Below are positions 10,141-21,299 of a stretch of 64,000 nucleotides of DNA, piece after piece. Each line of letters begins with the position of its first letter. Within the stretch, counting starts at the first letter, position 1. The notes beneath the pieces are model-generated. The model made no database searches. It was not told the origin of the DNA and was given only the letters and a program-made list of their open reading frames with translations. A program made the position numbers and the translations under genes. Origin of the DNA: Neoceratodus forsteri (taxonomy: Eukaryota; Chordata; Ceratodontiformes; Ceratodontidae); contig CM057454.1 in the NCBI GenBank assembly GCA_016271365.2, forward strand, positions 696,585,501-696,649,500, in the 5' to 3' direction.

Positions 10141-12737
10141 CCATTGATTATATTTACAAAATATACAATTGATTTGGTTTGTGCTGGGGAAACCCTCTAG
10201 CTGGGTGAATACCAGACTAAGCAGAAAAATAAATTACATTTTACCATCCAGAATGACACACAGAGCCCTGGCTTTCTAGCTGCTGATTAATCAGATGTAA
10301 CACATTTCATTTTCCCACCACTGGTAACATTTTCCAGACTTGTATGAAACCCTGCAATCTCACACATTACCCTAGGTACCCAGTTACCAAAGTCCTGGAT
10401 GGTTGCAGGCCTGGTGGATGTTGCAGCTTTGGTGTTGGCTGGCTTTATTTGCATGAAAATTAAATCTTGTAACTTGGCTTTAATCGACCAATGTTTAAAC
10501 TATTTACAGTCTCTGTAGGATGTGCAGTGGTTGCCCTACATTTGGTAGACGAGCAAGTATCGCCCTGCATGTAGCAGACTGAACAATTCAGGAGGAGGTA
10601 ACCCACAGGTTGCAAAGGTTGCAGCTTGGGTTAGACATCCTGAATATTCAGCAGATTTACCTGTTGGACATATTCAGCACATTTAAATGGTTAACCCACT
10701 CAGTACATTTACATGCTCGACATGTCAGGTAAGATAGAAAACTATCATTTCCAGGTTACAAAGCACAATCTGAATTTTACTTTCGGGGTCTCAGTCCATT
10801 AATGTGGCATTGTGGCTATGACCGGCAGCTCCATGGGACATCTTGACCATATAGCTAGCACAGGTACATTTCAATACATTTATATGATACTTTTGGGCTC
10901 ACATGGGTTCCCCAAATAGTTTGAACACTGCTTGAGATCTCTTGGGTCAACCAAATAGTTACGATACTTGGGCTCACTTGGGTTTCCCTAAACAGTTACG
11001 GTTAGCAAAGGTACTATTCTGTCCTGGACTCACTATGGGTACTACCAGAACAGACATGAACAGTAACAGTTCCACTAAAGGGTCCACCCTCACTGGGCTA
11101 AGGTTATATACAGCAGTAGGGTGCCAACCCATGAATGATATCACCAAGAACAGTCACTTGGGTAAGGCTGCCCCAATTTGGCAAGATTACTTTCTTTCTT
11201 TCTTGCACTGGGGGGCACTAGAGTACTCACTCAGACTCCTCACAGTAGATCTTCTGCTATGAAGGCTTCCAAGTGCTTTAGATCTCTCACAGTTGAGGAT
11301 TTTTCAGCTGTCTCACAGCTGCTTAATGTCATCTGGTTCAGGTCCACATCTTTCCACGACGTGGAAGGAAGGGCTAGAACCTAGAGGACACTCTGGTAAC
11401 CTCCAGGCTAGCCAGTTCAACATTAACTGAATTACTTTAAACTTAAATTGCAAAAACAAGAAAAAACCCTCCTGGGTGGAGATGCTTAGCTGGATTACTA
11501 GGCACATTTACTTTGCTGGGAGCCTGAGCCCCCACCCCTGTGGGGTGCACCCACTTAAATCTCCCTTGAACTCCCTTTCTCGAGTCTGGCAAAATGCTGG
11601 AAAACACATTCTCTTATAGGGCTGTCCTGAAGCTCCTGATTGGCTGAGAATTTTGTGTGCAAGGCCTCCGATTGGCTGGAGGGCCTATCGGTCACAGAAA
11701 TGAATTATGCATGAACCTCACTCAATGCACAGTTGGTTTGCTGTTTTGGCACCTAGAATTAGGTCCCTGCAGTTCCCCATGACTACTTGGTATTTTCCCA
11801 TGAGCTTTGGCCAATGTCCCACAAGGCCTGGTTTTATTATTCTGGCTTTCTGATTGGCTGTGGCTGCTTGTAATGGCTGCTTAACCCACTGTCCTTTTAA
11901 GCAGATTAGGTACAGTCTCAAATTAAATTTCTGGTGCAGCCAGAAATAATTAAATTTTTTCCCCAATCCCCCACAGTAAATTAGCCCTGGGTGTGTATTT
12001 GCTGTCACTGTACAGATAAACAGAATTGCTCAGTCCATTACCCTGTCAGTGCTACCAATATTTTAGCCCCCTGACATGCATCAGCAGACAGGCTGTTTCT
12101 CTGAGTCTGACTCATTTGTCAGGTACAGCCAGGGTCAAGCATTTTATTTATTTTAAATACTTTCCTCCTTGCAATTATTCTTCCATAACATACATTGCAG
12201 TTACAATATTTTAAAACATCTCTTTTTTCCTTTTCAGCCACAGCTGTGAACAAGCTGCCCTGAGGGCAGAACATGACTCTAATGAATATTTAAGCAATTG
12301 GAGCTCCAGCACATTATTATTTATGATCCCCGATTGAAGTGCTTCATGGATCTCTTTTATTTTTAAAGTGAGCAGCTGCTCAGAGCCCTGTCCATGGTCA
12401 CTGGGTCCCACTTACCACATGGGGATCCCGGGACTGAAGGAACAACTGTTAGAATTATTGCAAGTTAGAGCGGTTGGATTTCAAAGGTGCCACTCATGCC
12501 TGCTCAATCCCAATCCGTCCTGAGGGCATGGCTACAAGTGGGAGATCATGGTTTGAACTTTTTGTACCCCACAGGTCTGGATTAACACTTTGTGAAGAAA
12601 GCTGGGCCACCGGGGCAGAAAAGAGACTCGGGCAGGGTGGAATAAAAACTGCAGGCCAATCCTGTCGTTGCTCAGAAAAGCAGAAAATGAGAGCTGCAAG
12701 GTGGCAGATAAGCCTCCATTTGGCAGGGGGGGTTACA
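10141..12737. other. noncoding body of the TG...CA element
   Basis: 2.6 kb without recognisable coding motifs. Three ATTGG (inverted CCAAT) motifs near 11640, 11668 and 11853 and a short TTTC run near 11190 are the only features I noticed. These would suit LTR promoter sequence, but that is inference only. Confidence 0.35.
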
Positions 12738-15620
12738 CAGGGATGGGGCTAATATTTGTAAGGCCATCAAAAAATGGAGGGCGATGAGTACCAATGCTAG
12801 TAGTCTGGGTAAGAAGCTTCCTGAACTAGTGGTCTTGATAGAAGAGGAACGCCTAGGTAATGTGGCAGTCACAGAAACCTGGTACACAGAGAATCATGAC
12901 TGGGATGTTAACACACCAGGGTACGCAATCTATATGAGGGACAGGGAAGGTAAAAGAGAAGGAGGAGTAGCTCTCTACATAAGGGAAGGCATCAAAGCAA
13001 TGGAACTAAAGGGTAAACAGGGAGGAGAGGAAGCATTGTGGGTCACCTTGGAGACAGGAAATGTCACAACAATCTGCACAGGGGTTATATATAGACCCCC
13101 ATCTCAGGGGGAGGACATGGACAAGGAAATGATCGGAGACATCCTTAGAAAGATAGATAAAGGGAAGATATTGTTGATGGGGGACCTGAATATGACAGAT
13201 GTAAACTGGAGCACATTTGCTGCAGCCACATCCAAGAGCAGAGTCATTCTCAAAGCCCTACAGTGGGTATGCCTCAGGCAGCTAGTGTTGAAACCCACTC
13301 AGAAGGGAGCAGTCTTAGACCTGGTACTATCACACGGTGAGGGGATCTTGGATTTAGAAGTGGGTAGCCATCTGGAACAAGCAACCACCAGACAGTGTGG
13401 TTCACAATAAATACATCCACAGAGTCAAGCCATACAAAAGCAAGGGTACTGGACTTTCAAAGGGCTGACTTAGGCAGAATGGGAGAGTGCCTAAGGCATG
13501 CACTAGCAAAAGGGCAGGAAGAAAAGATGGAGGAACAATGGGGCAAAATGAAAACTGACATTACAAACGTAACAAACCTTTCTGTGAAGCAAATAAACAA
13601 AACAAAATGAATGAAAAAACATTATTGTTCTCAAAAGAGGTGGCGGGGAACATTAGGGAGAAAAAGATAGCATTCAGAAAGTATAAGGAATCACAGAAGG
13701 AGCAGGAAGGAGAACTCTATCAGTTAAAGCAGAAGCAAGCAAGGAAGGCAGTTAGAATATCAAAGGCCCAAACTGAGGAAAAGATATCCAACTCAGTTAA
13801 GAAGGAGGAAAAAAATATTTTTTAGGTACATAAGTGAGAGGAGAAAGACCAAGGGAGGGATAGTGAGGCTTAATAAATGGGAGGGAGGGTGACAGTGAAA
13901 AGGCAGAGATACTGAATTAATGCTTTTGTTCAGTATTCACAAAAGAAGAGGTGGGTGATGTACCTAAACCAAACAATAGAAGCACTCTGGATAGGGGGGT
14001 CAATATCAGTCCATTCACAGAAGAAAGGTCCTGAAAGAACTCTTAAAACTCAAGGTGGACAAGGCAATGGGGCATGACGGGATTCACCTCAGAATTCTGA
14101 AATAACTAAGGGGAGAACTAGTGACACCACTGACTACAATTTTTAATAAATCATGGTATAATGGTGTGGTACCTGAGGACTGGAGGAAGGTGGATGTGAT
14201 TCCCCTTCACAAAAGTGGGTGCAAGGCAGAGGCAGGAAACTACAGACCTGTTAGTTTGATCTCCGTGGTAGGGAAAATGATGGAATCACTTCTGAAAGAA
14301 AAAAATTGTAGAGTACCTAGAGGCCAGTGGGGCACAAGACCCAAGGCAGTATGGATTCACTGTGGGAAGGTCATGCCAAACAAATCTAATAGATTTCTTT
14401 GACTAGGTGACCAAAGTAGTAGACCAGGGAGGGGCTGTGGACATGGGCTACCTAGACTTTAGCAAGCCATTTAATATAGTCCCACACAAAAGATTAATAA
14501 ACAAGTTAGCCATCCTGGAAGTGGGTAGTAGCCTGGGTAAAAAATTGGCTGGACAACAAGATGCAGAGGGTAATAGTAAACGGAGTCCACTCTGAAGAAA
14601 GGAGGGTTACTAGTGGGGTACCACAGGGTTCAGTATTGGGGGTGGTTCTCTTTAATGTCTTTATAATTGATATTGCTGAGGGACTGGAAGGAAAGGTATG
14701 CCTCTCTGCAGATGACACAAAGATCTGCAACAGGGTTGACACACAAGGGGGGGTGGAAAGGATGAGAAGGGTCTTGGCAAGGTTGGAGGAATGGTCAAAA
14801 GTATGGCAGCTTAGAATCAATGCAAAGAAGTGCAAAGTAATGCACTTGGGAAACAAAAACCCAGTGGAAGAGTACACAATGAGGAGAGGTAATAACAACA
14901 ACAAAAATGGAAAGGGACTTGGGGGTAGTCATATCAGATGACCTAAGGGTAGGCAGGCAACGTGAGAAGGCAGTAAGACTGGCTGGGGGGACACTGGGAT
15001 GCATAGGGAGAGGTATCACCATTTGAAAAAGGATGTTGTCATCCCTCTGTACAGACAGTTGGTGAGACCCCATCTAGAGTACTGCATGCAGTTCTGGAGA
15101 CCCCATCTCAACAATGACATTGACAGGATGGAAGCAGTCCAGAGGAGGGCAACTAAAATTGTGCAGTATTTGCACCAGAAACCATATGAAGAGAGACTAA
15201 AGAAGCTTAATATGTATACCCTTGAGGAAAGGATGGAGATTGGGGACATGATAGACACTTTCAAGTACCTCAAGGGAATCAACAAAGTCCAAGAGGGTAG
15301 CATCTTTCAGAAAGAGATGTACAAGAACAGAGGGCACAGTTTGAAGACAGAGGGATGGCTCTAGGGGCAATGTGAGGAAGTACTTTTTCACAGAGATGGT
15401 GGTGGACACATGGAACGGCCTTCCTGAGGAATTTGTGGGTCAAAAATAGTGGGAGAATTCAAGAATGCATGGGACAGATGTAAGGCAATTATCGTGGGGG
15501 GTAGGAGGAAGTAGGCTGTTGGTTAACTAGCATCTGCAGTTTATCCAATAGGTAGGAAAATGAGCAGACTGGGTGGGCCAAGTGGTCCTTATCTGCTGTC
15601 AAAGTCTATGTTTCTAGTAT
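12738..15620 (+). pseudogene. CR1-type LINE (family A), ORF2 EN-RT
   Basis: Continuation of the CR1 copy whose ORF1 lies at 5990-6865. Order of blocks: MSTNASSLGKKLPELVVLIE (12787), endonuclease with ILLMGDLNMTDVNWS (about 13165-13212), and the SDH block near 13385, which reads SNH after a frameshift (Asp lost). A Lys/Glu-rich linker covers 13400-13825. RT begins with EDWRKVDVIPLHKSG (14175-14220), then GNYRPVSLISVVGK, YLDFSKPFNIVPHKR (14448), [16 protein letters not shown] (14610) and SADDTKI near 14705 (F/Y replaced by Ser). The C-terminus ([34 protein letters not shown]) covers 15060-15270. The 3' UTR ends near 15615 with the same signature as the 7212 copy. In-frame stops and indels make it nonfunctional. 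No clear target duplication was found, as is usual for CR1. Confidence 0.88.
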
Positions 15621-15713
15621 AGATCATTATCACAGTCACAATCTACAGTACATGACTGAGCATATGTTCTCACTATATGTTTATATCACACCACCTGTTA
15701 TGCCTCAAGAGCT

Positions 15714-16200
15714 TTGATGAGCTTGACAACAGATGAGTGGAGTGTCGCTAATGACCTTATTCCCATGTTATGGCCATTTGGATACGCCACTTCAGCAATT
15801 AGTGACCACACAGCATCCATAAGCCAAGTTGTCCCACTTCTGTGTTTATCAAGGCAGGCATTTTGCAAAGTGAATCAGCAACTGGAAGTAAGGTACAAAC
15901 ATGGACTCCAAGAGCATATGGATAGTGAGGCAAATGCTTTTTAGGAGGTGAATAATCTGTCTATTAAAAGGTGTATCTACTGCAGTTGAATGATAACAAA
16001 GCTAACCAAAATGAAGATGAGATCACCATCCCAGAAATCACAATCATTCACAATGGTCCCATTAGTGACATCAGCATCACCGGTGCCACCCCTATAATTA
16101 TCACCCTAGTAGTAGCAGATCCATCCCTCTGTGGGCAGCATTATTACAGGTGGGTGTTGGGGAGGTGGATAAGGAGAAGTAAAAGGAAGCCATTATATTG
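15714..16200 (+). pseudogene. hAT transposase fragment
   Basis: The first 77 codons read LTTDEWSVANDLIPMLWPF, then YATSAISDHTASISQVVPLL. This matches the central region of hAT/ZBED-type transposases, where L(S/T)xxEW...LxPF..AT..lS.....iS.v.P is typical. A stop follows at 15942-15944. A second short frame (15971-16201) may contain further, unrecognisable remnants. The catalytic Asp residues and the C-terminal dimerisation block are not visible, and no terminal inverted repeats were found. It may be an eroded relative of the BED-containing copy near 33 kb, which lies on the opposite strand. Confidence 0.6.
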
Positions 16201-16439
16201 AACGAAATGTGGTGGATGTGTACTTGGCTGACTGACAGAACGTGAACATTGATGAGATATTACTTTTGTACTGGTTAACAAATGCATTCTTTTCTGTGGA
16301 AATATGCTATTTGAGCTGCCTATCATAAAGTGACATTTTTTTAAAGAGTTCTCAGTTCATCAGGGACCATCACATTTGATGAATAAATAAATCTGTTAAG
16401 CACAGCACAATGGGGACACTTCCTATTCCATCTCCTTAC

Positions 16440-16690
16440 AGGCTGCAAACTATTAGATGAACAGGATGTGGAAGGGGAGCCACTTCCATAAAATGATAAT
16501 CATCAGGACTGGGGGCATGCAAGGAAGCTGGTTTTGGGAAAGTTCAGAACAAATGTGAAGAAATATTTCTTCACTCAAAGGGTGGTTGATGCCTGAAACA
16601 GACTTCCAGCTGAAGTGGTGGAGGCTAAAATGGTTGGAGCTTCTAATATGTATGGGATAAAATAGGAGTATATTCGAGCAGAGGCAGGGA
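16440..16690 (+). pseudogene. CR1-type LINE 3' end fragment
   Basis: The + strand reads NVKKYFFTQRVVDA, a stop, then NRLPAEVVEAKMVGASN. This is the C-terminal tail typical of the CR1 copies in this window (compare RKYFFTERVVDAWNSLPEEVV). It is followed after the L2-like LINE by a CR1 3' UTR tail at 20207-20311, so the LINE probably landed in this CR1. Confidence 0.7.
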
Positions 16691-16952
16691 GAGGGAGGGT
16701 CACTGGACACTCTCCACCCTACTCGTACCCACCCACTACCATCAACTTGGTACTATGGCCCTTCCTCCCTGCCCACACTTGTGGCACCACCCTGCAAAGG
16801 ACTGGCCACTTACGACAAATTATGCAGATGGAACTTGGGCAAACCGACCCTTGCTACTAGCCATTGCTCTGCACTGGGACCCTCGATGCCTATGCTGCAT
16901 TCAGGCAAGCAAGCATTGGAGATGAAATTTCACCTACTATGAGCAACATCAG

Positions 16953-17018
16953 ATGACTCTAAAACTCCTGCTCCTCCTCCTCCTAATGTCAGGAAGTGTT
17001 CATCCAAACCCAGGACCT
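16953..17018 (+). other. 2A-like sequence at the LINE N-terminus
   Basis: The encoded N-terminus has about seven consecutive Leu, then MSGSVHPNPGP. The NPGP tail after a hydrophobic stretch resembles the 2A ribosome-skipping peptides known from several vertebrate and echinoderm LINEs (DxExNPGP or DVHPNPGP). The Asp is Ser here, which probably weakens or abolishes skipping. Confidence 0.6.
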
Positions 17019-19883
17019 ACTCACTCCAGTTCAACAAATCTTGCCAAAATGAAGGGAGGTCTCACCATTGCTACCCTCAACATTTGCAGCCTCCTTCCAA
17101 AGCTGGCCTCCCTTCAAATCTTTGCCAACCAACATAACCCCGACATCGTAGCCATTGTTGAAACCTGGCTGACACCCAATTCTCCGGACTATGCCATCTC
17201 GCTGCAAGGCTACAGCATCTTCAGACTTGATAGGATTACTAAAAGGGGGGGTTGTGCAATTTACTTAAAAGATAACATCACCGGTCACCCTGTCTGCACT
17301 ACCTCCTCAAACACCCCAGTGCAATTCCTTCCTGTCAAGCTACTCCTTGATGCCCAAAATAAAGTCCTCACTGTAGTTGCTGTCTACATCCCACCAAAAG
17401 ACCCAGGGACTGGTCTTCAAACCATGCTTGAATTTGTAAGATCACAACCTCCTGGCACTGAGATCCTCCTCCTCCTTGGTGATTTTAACATCAACTGGCT
17501 TGTACCTGATGTAGAGTCCCACAAGGATGCTATCTTGTCAGCTAACCTAACGCAGATGGTCAACTCCCCTACTAGGAAGAATTACAAATCGGGCACTAGC
17601 ACCCTCCTAGACTGGGTCCTTGCCAGTCACCTAACCTGCATAAATAACACCTCCGTCCTCCTGGACTCCCTCAGCGACCATTCCCCTGTTATCTGCACCT
17701 GGAAAAATAAGTTTCACAAGCCGCCTCCAAAAACCATCTCAAGCAGAGTACTACTGCATGTCAATCTGACCCATCTCAAGTCCTGCTTCAGTCGTTAAGA
17801 CTGGTCACCAATATACAATTCACAAGATGTTGACTCAGCCATTGATTACTTCATCACCACTTTCAATGCTGCCTGCGACTCCTACACACCAGTAAAGAAG
17901 CATAAAATCAAAGCTCTCTCAAATCCTTGGTTCACTGCTAAGCTTTTGGCCCAACTAAAAACAAAGGACCACCTCTGGGCAATCGCTAGAGCCTCAGGCC
18001 GCCTGCTGGACATCCAAAGGTACAAACAGTCTCATAACTACTGCACTAAACAAATCCAAATGATGAAGAGTTCCTACTTCAAGGAAGCCCTTACCAACAC
18101 CTAGGGTGATGGGAGAGCCTTCTGGGACAATATCAGAAATATCACGGGAAAGCAGTCCAAATCCTCCCCTACTCTACTGACTGTTGACAGAGCCACTACC
18201 CTAGACCCAATGGTCATGGCAAATACCCTCAATGCAGCTTTCACCTACCTTAGTGGGGTCCTTCCTCCGGACTTCTTTTCAGATGTAGACCCCTCGGAAC
18301 CAACATCGCCTCCTGCCACACCAAATCAACCGCCTTTCCATTTCAAAAAAGTTTGGGCACATGAAGTCTGCAAATACATAAAAAAGGATATCTCTATGTC
18401 CAGAGCAAGTAGCGATACTATAGACCTCAAACTACTATCCCTTACCCTGGAAGAGGTACTGCTCCCACTCACCAGAATTTTTAATCTCTCCCTCTGCCTT
18501 AGTCAATTCCCCAGCAAACGGAAATCTGCAGTTGTCACTCTGGTGTTCAAAAGTGGTGACAAGTCTTTACCTGGGAACTATCTGACCAATATCGATACTA
18601 CCACCCCTCTCTAAGGTCCTTGAGCCATTGTTGCGGACCAACTCACAGACTATCTGCAAAAGTATAACATCCTCTGTGCACAGCAACACGGTTTCAGGCA
18701 AGGGCACAGCACATCGACCGCCCTCCTGGAATTCACTGTAGCAATCCACAATGCAATGAACAAAGGATACCAAACTGGAGCTGTATTCATTGACCTAGCA
18801 AAGGCTTTTGACACTTTTCCCCATGGCCTGCTTGCCAAACAGCCACAGGCTATTGGGTTCTCACAGGGCTCTAGTGCCTGGGTAAAATGTTACCTGCCCA
18901 ATGATCACAAAGAGTAAAAATCTCAGGAGTTCTCTCAAACTCAAATCCGATTCTCTCAGGTGTTCCCCAGGGCTCTATACGGTATTTCTAAACTCCCTTC
19001 CTCAGTCTCGCCCAGAACAAATAATCCTCTATGCTGATGATGCCGTGATTCTCTCCTCCCATAAGGATCTGAAACCCTTACGCCTCAGCCTGCAGCTTGC
19101 TTTCACCAAGGTTGAGAACTGGTTCTCAGAACACAAACTGGTCCTAAACCACAAAAAAACTAAATACATGCTCTTCTCCTGCTCGCAAAACAAGAAAAAG
19201 CAAATTCCGTTTGCTATCAATACCTACACAGGAAACATTCTCGAATAAGTGTCATCATTTAAATACCTTGGAATCTCTCTCTTGATCCCTGCCTATCCTT
19301 TGGGACCCACATTGATAGTATTGTGAAAATTGTGAACCAACGCATTGGCATCCTATACCAAAACAGACAGTACCTTACCCAATCTGTGCTGAAGATTGCT
19401 ATCCAAAGCTCTGTCATCTCTGTCATAGACTATGGCCTAATTATCTATGGCTCTGCCTCAACTACTGCATTCAGGCGCATAACAACCTCCCTTAACAAGG
19501 CCTGTCAGGTGCTCACTGGTGCCCAAAGATGCACCCATACATGTGAGCTGTACGCTGAAACGGGATTGTTACAACTCTCCAATTGCATAAAGTACCTTTC
19601 CTGCTTGATGGCAAAAAAATCTACCTTGGGCCTCACTCCACCTTGTATCCAAGACCTACTACACCCTAATACCAACCCTCATTTCACCAGAAGTTTGGAA
19701 CGTCAGCTTCTACAGATTCCCCAAGGCCGCACCACTCAGAGCCAAATATCCTTTGCCCACTGTGCACCCAGCTGGTACAATGCCCTCAGCACTTACATCA
19801 CCACCTCCACCTCCCTAGGATTATTCAAATCTAGGCTACATCTTCACCTCACAGCCTCCAGCTCTTGTGACTGCTTCGAATAA
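16953..19883 (+). pseudogene. L2-like LINE ORF2 (EN-RT) with 2A-like leader
   Basis: CR1/L2-group non-LTR retrotransposon polyprotein. The start is the ATG before a Leu-rich run and a 2A-like motif. The endonuclease spans about 17050-17700: ATLNICSLLPKL, VAIVETWLTPN, RLDRITKRGGCAIYL, LLLGDFNINWL and LSDHSPVICTW, all with catalytic motifs intact. A TAA ends this block at 17796. The same frame then reads DWSPIYNSQDVDSAIDYF and continues to a TAG at 18102. The fingers/palm region has KRKSAVVTLVFKSGDKSLPGNY (18519-18584), then an indel. FRQGHSTSTALLEF and VFIDLAKAFDTFPH follow near 18690-18820, and an intact YADDAVILSS near 19030. The C-terminal frame is 19323-19883. At least two stops and three or more frameshifts are present. 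It is nearly full length and relatively well preserved. Confidence 0.87.
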
Positions 19884-20206
19884 TTTCCCCCCTTGACTTT
19901 TTGGCTTAGCCTCCCATCCCTGATCACTTTGACAAAGACATGAGTTGCACTAGTCTCCCTACATCTGTCACTCCTTGCTCCTCTCTCCCCCTCCCTTGTT
20001 TTTTCTGTTGAATTCTTCCAATCACCCAGTATGTGTTACTCAAGTATTTTTGTTCCATGATGCCATAACTGAGCTGCTTAATACTGCTTCATAATTTTTT
20101 GCCTTTTTATTTAATTTTGTCTTGTTTGTACCCAGCTGATGTGGAACCTTTGTAAAAGAGCCATGGCTCAAAGGTATTAATTCCTAGACTTTAATAAATA
20201 AATACA
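19884..20206 (+). mobile_element. 3' UTR and tail of the L2-like LINE
   Basis: Noncoding DNA after the ORF2 stop, ending in an A/T-rich tail 'taataaataaatacataaaaa' at about 20190-20211. A LINE 3' terminus of this kind marks the end of the insertion. Confidence 0.7.
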
Positions 20207-20311
20207 TAAAAATATGGGGTCTACAGACATAGAATAAACAGGGGACCATTGGGCAGGCTGGATGGGCCAAGCATTCTTTTTCTGTTGACAAATGTTATGT
20301 TTCTATATGAG
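20207..20311 (+). repeat. CR1 3' UTR tail
   Basis: Contains 'gggcaggctggatgggcc', 'aagcattctttt' and 'gttatgtttctata', matching the terminal region of the other CR1 copies (compare 15570-15617 and 50305-50355). It is probably the displaced end of the CR1 fragment at 16440-16690. Confidence 0.65.
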
Positions 20312-20704
20312 ATGTTGACAGTCATGAAAATGAATAGCCAGACAATCCCACACAATGTCACATCTCTGCTACCACAGCCTAAAAGAGCCTAAAAGGAGCT
20401 GCATCACTTGTCCTGCATGAATTCCCATCTGGCTTCAATTCAGATAGTAAAGATGGAGATGGGATTGCAGTATGAAGGTTGTATCAAAGATAATCGATTT
20501 GATGAACTTGTTACTGATGGGTTCATTTGCTGGCTCAGTCATCTTAAAAAAGATTGAAGAGCACTGGAAGGCAAACCTGTTCAACTCAAGGATCTATTCC
20601 AGTTGGCCCAGCATCCATCACACCAATCCTCCTCTTCCTCCTCCTTCTCAATGACCATATCCACTGTACCTAGCTTCAGTCACTTCAAACAGCCTTCTCC
20701 TTAT
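20312..20704. other. unassigned DNA
   Basis: No recognisable gene or repeat. One 60-codon open frame has no family motif and ends in a low-complexity Pro run. Confidence 0.4.
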
Positions 20705-20990
20705 TTGGGCAGAAAAGCTTAATGTTTTTAATCAGTGGTAGCTTTCCGTGGGGGTTGCAGTACCTCTTGTTCTGACAGCCACAATAATGATGCCAGACAG
20801 GCATAATTTTTTGAAACAGTGGTGGCTGCTGTACCTGCCGTTTGCCAAAACAGTGAATACGTTAGACAGCCATAATGTTTTGAAACAATGGTTGTTGCCT
20901 ACCATATTGACTACTTTACTGCCAGAAACAATAAACATGTCAGAAAGGCTTAACTGTTGGAAACAGTGGCAGCCTACACATATGTGGGCT
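20705..20990. repeat. degenerate ~70-85-bp tandem repeat, four units
   Basis: Units begin near 20711, 20797, 20865 and 20941. Each starts 'aga(a/c)ag(g/c)c(t/a)taat', runs through 'tttgaaacagtgg' and ends in a 'gcagcc/gttgcc' block. Units are strongly diverged. Confidence 0.5.
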
Positions 20991-21299
20991 GCTGTTTATA
21001 ACTACATCAGTCTTACAGCAAAATTAGGAGTCCCCTTTTATCTCAGCACACTTTCTTTTCACTTTCAATCACAGGTACCAGCACTGAGAGTATGTCATTA
21101 GTATTTGTAAGAGTATATGTGTCAAAACACTTTTTTTAAACTCATCCCACTTCCAAATAAAGCTCAGAGCAATGTGAGGAAAAGCATGCAGAACAATCTG
21201 TGCTGTAAAATCCTTTCTATAAAATCCATTCCACTTTCATTGCATTACCCATCACACTTGCTGTGCTGTAGCAGCACTCTGAACACAAACCATCAAAAC

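Larger units (their letters stand above)
6866..12737. mobile_element. TG...CA element (probable solo LTR or short LTR element) inside CR1
   Basis: Begins TGTAACCCC (6866) and ends GGGGTTACA (12737), a perfect 9-bp terminal inversion with TG/CA ends. It is flanked by cagg at 6862-6865 and 12738-12741. Removing it joins CR1 ORF1 to CR1 ORF2 with a linker of normal length. Excluding the nested CR1 at 7212-10140, the element is about 2.9 kb. I saw no gag, pol or second LTR, so a long solo LTR or a non-autonomous element is likelier than a full retrovirus-like unit. A DNA transposon with a 4-bp target duplication is the alternative. Confidence 0.6.

Noticed and set aside
11630..11870. Host gene promoter with CCAAT boxes
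   Set aside because: Three ATTGG motifs occur, but no adjacent coding exon or CpG island. The stretch lies inside a mobile element.
10580..12460. gag/pol of an LTR retrotransposon
   Set aside because: No protease, RT, RNase H or integrase motif is readable in any frame between 10141 and 12737.
15070..15300. Minus-strand open frames over CR1 ORF2
   Set aside because: Antisense shadows of the RT C-terminus.
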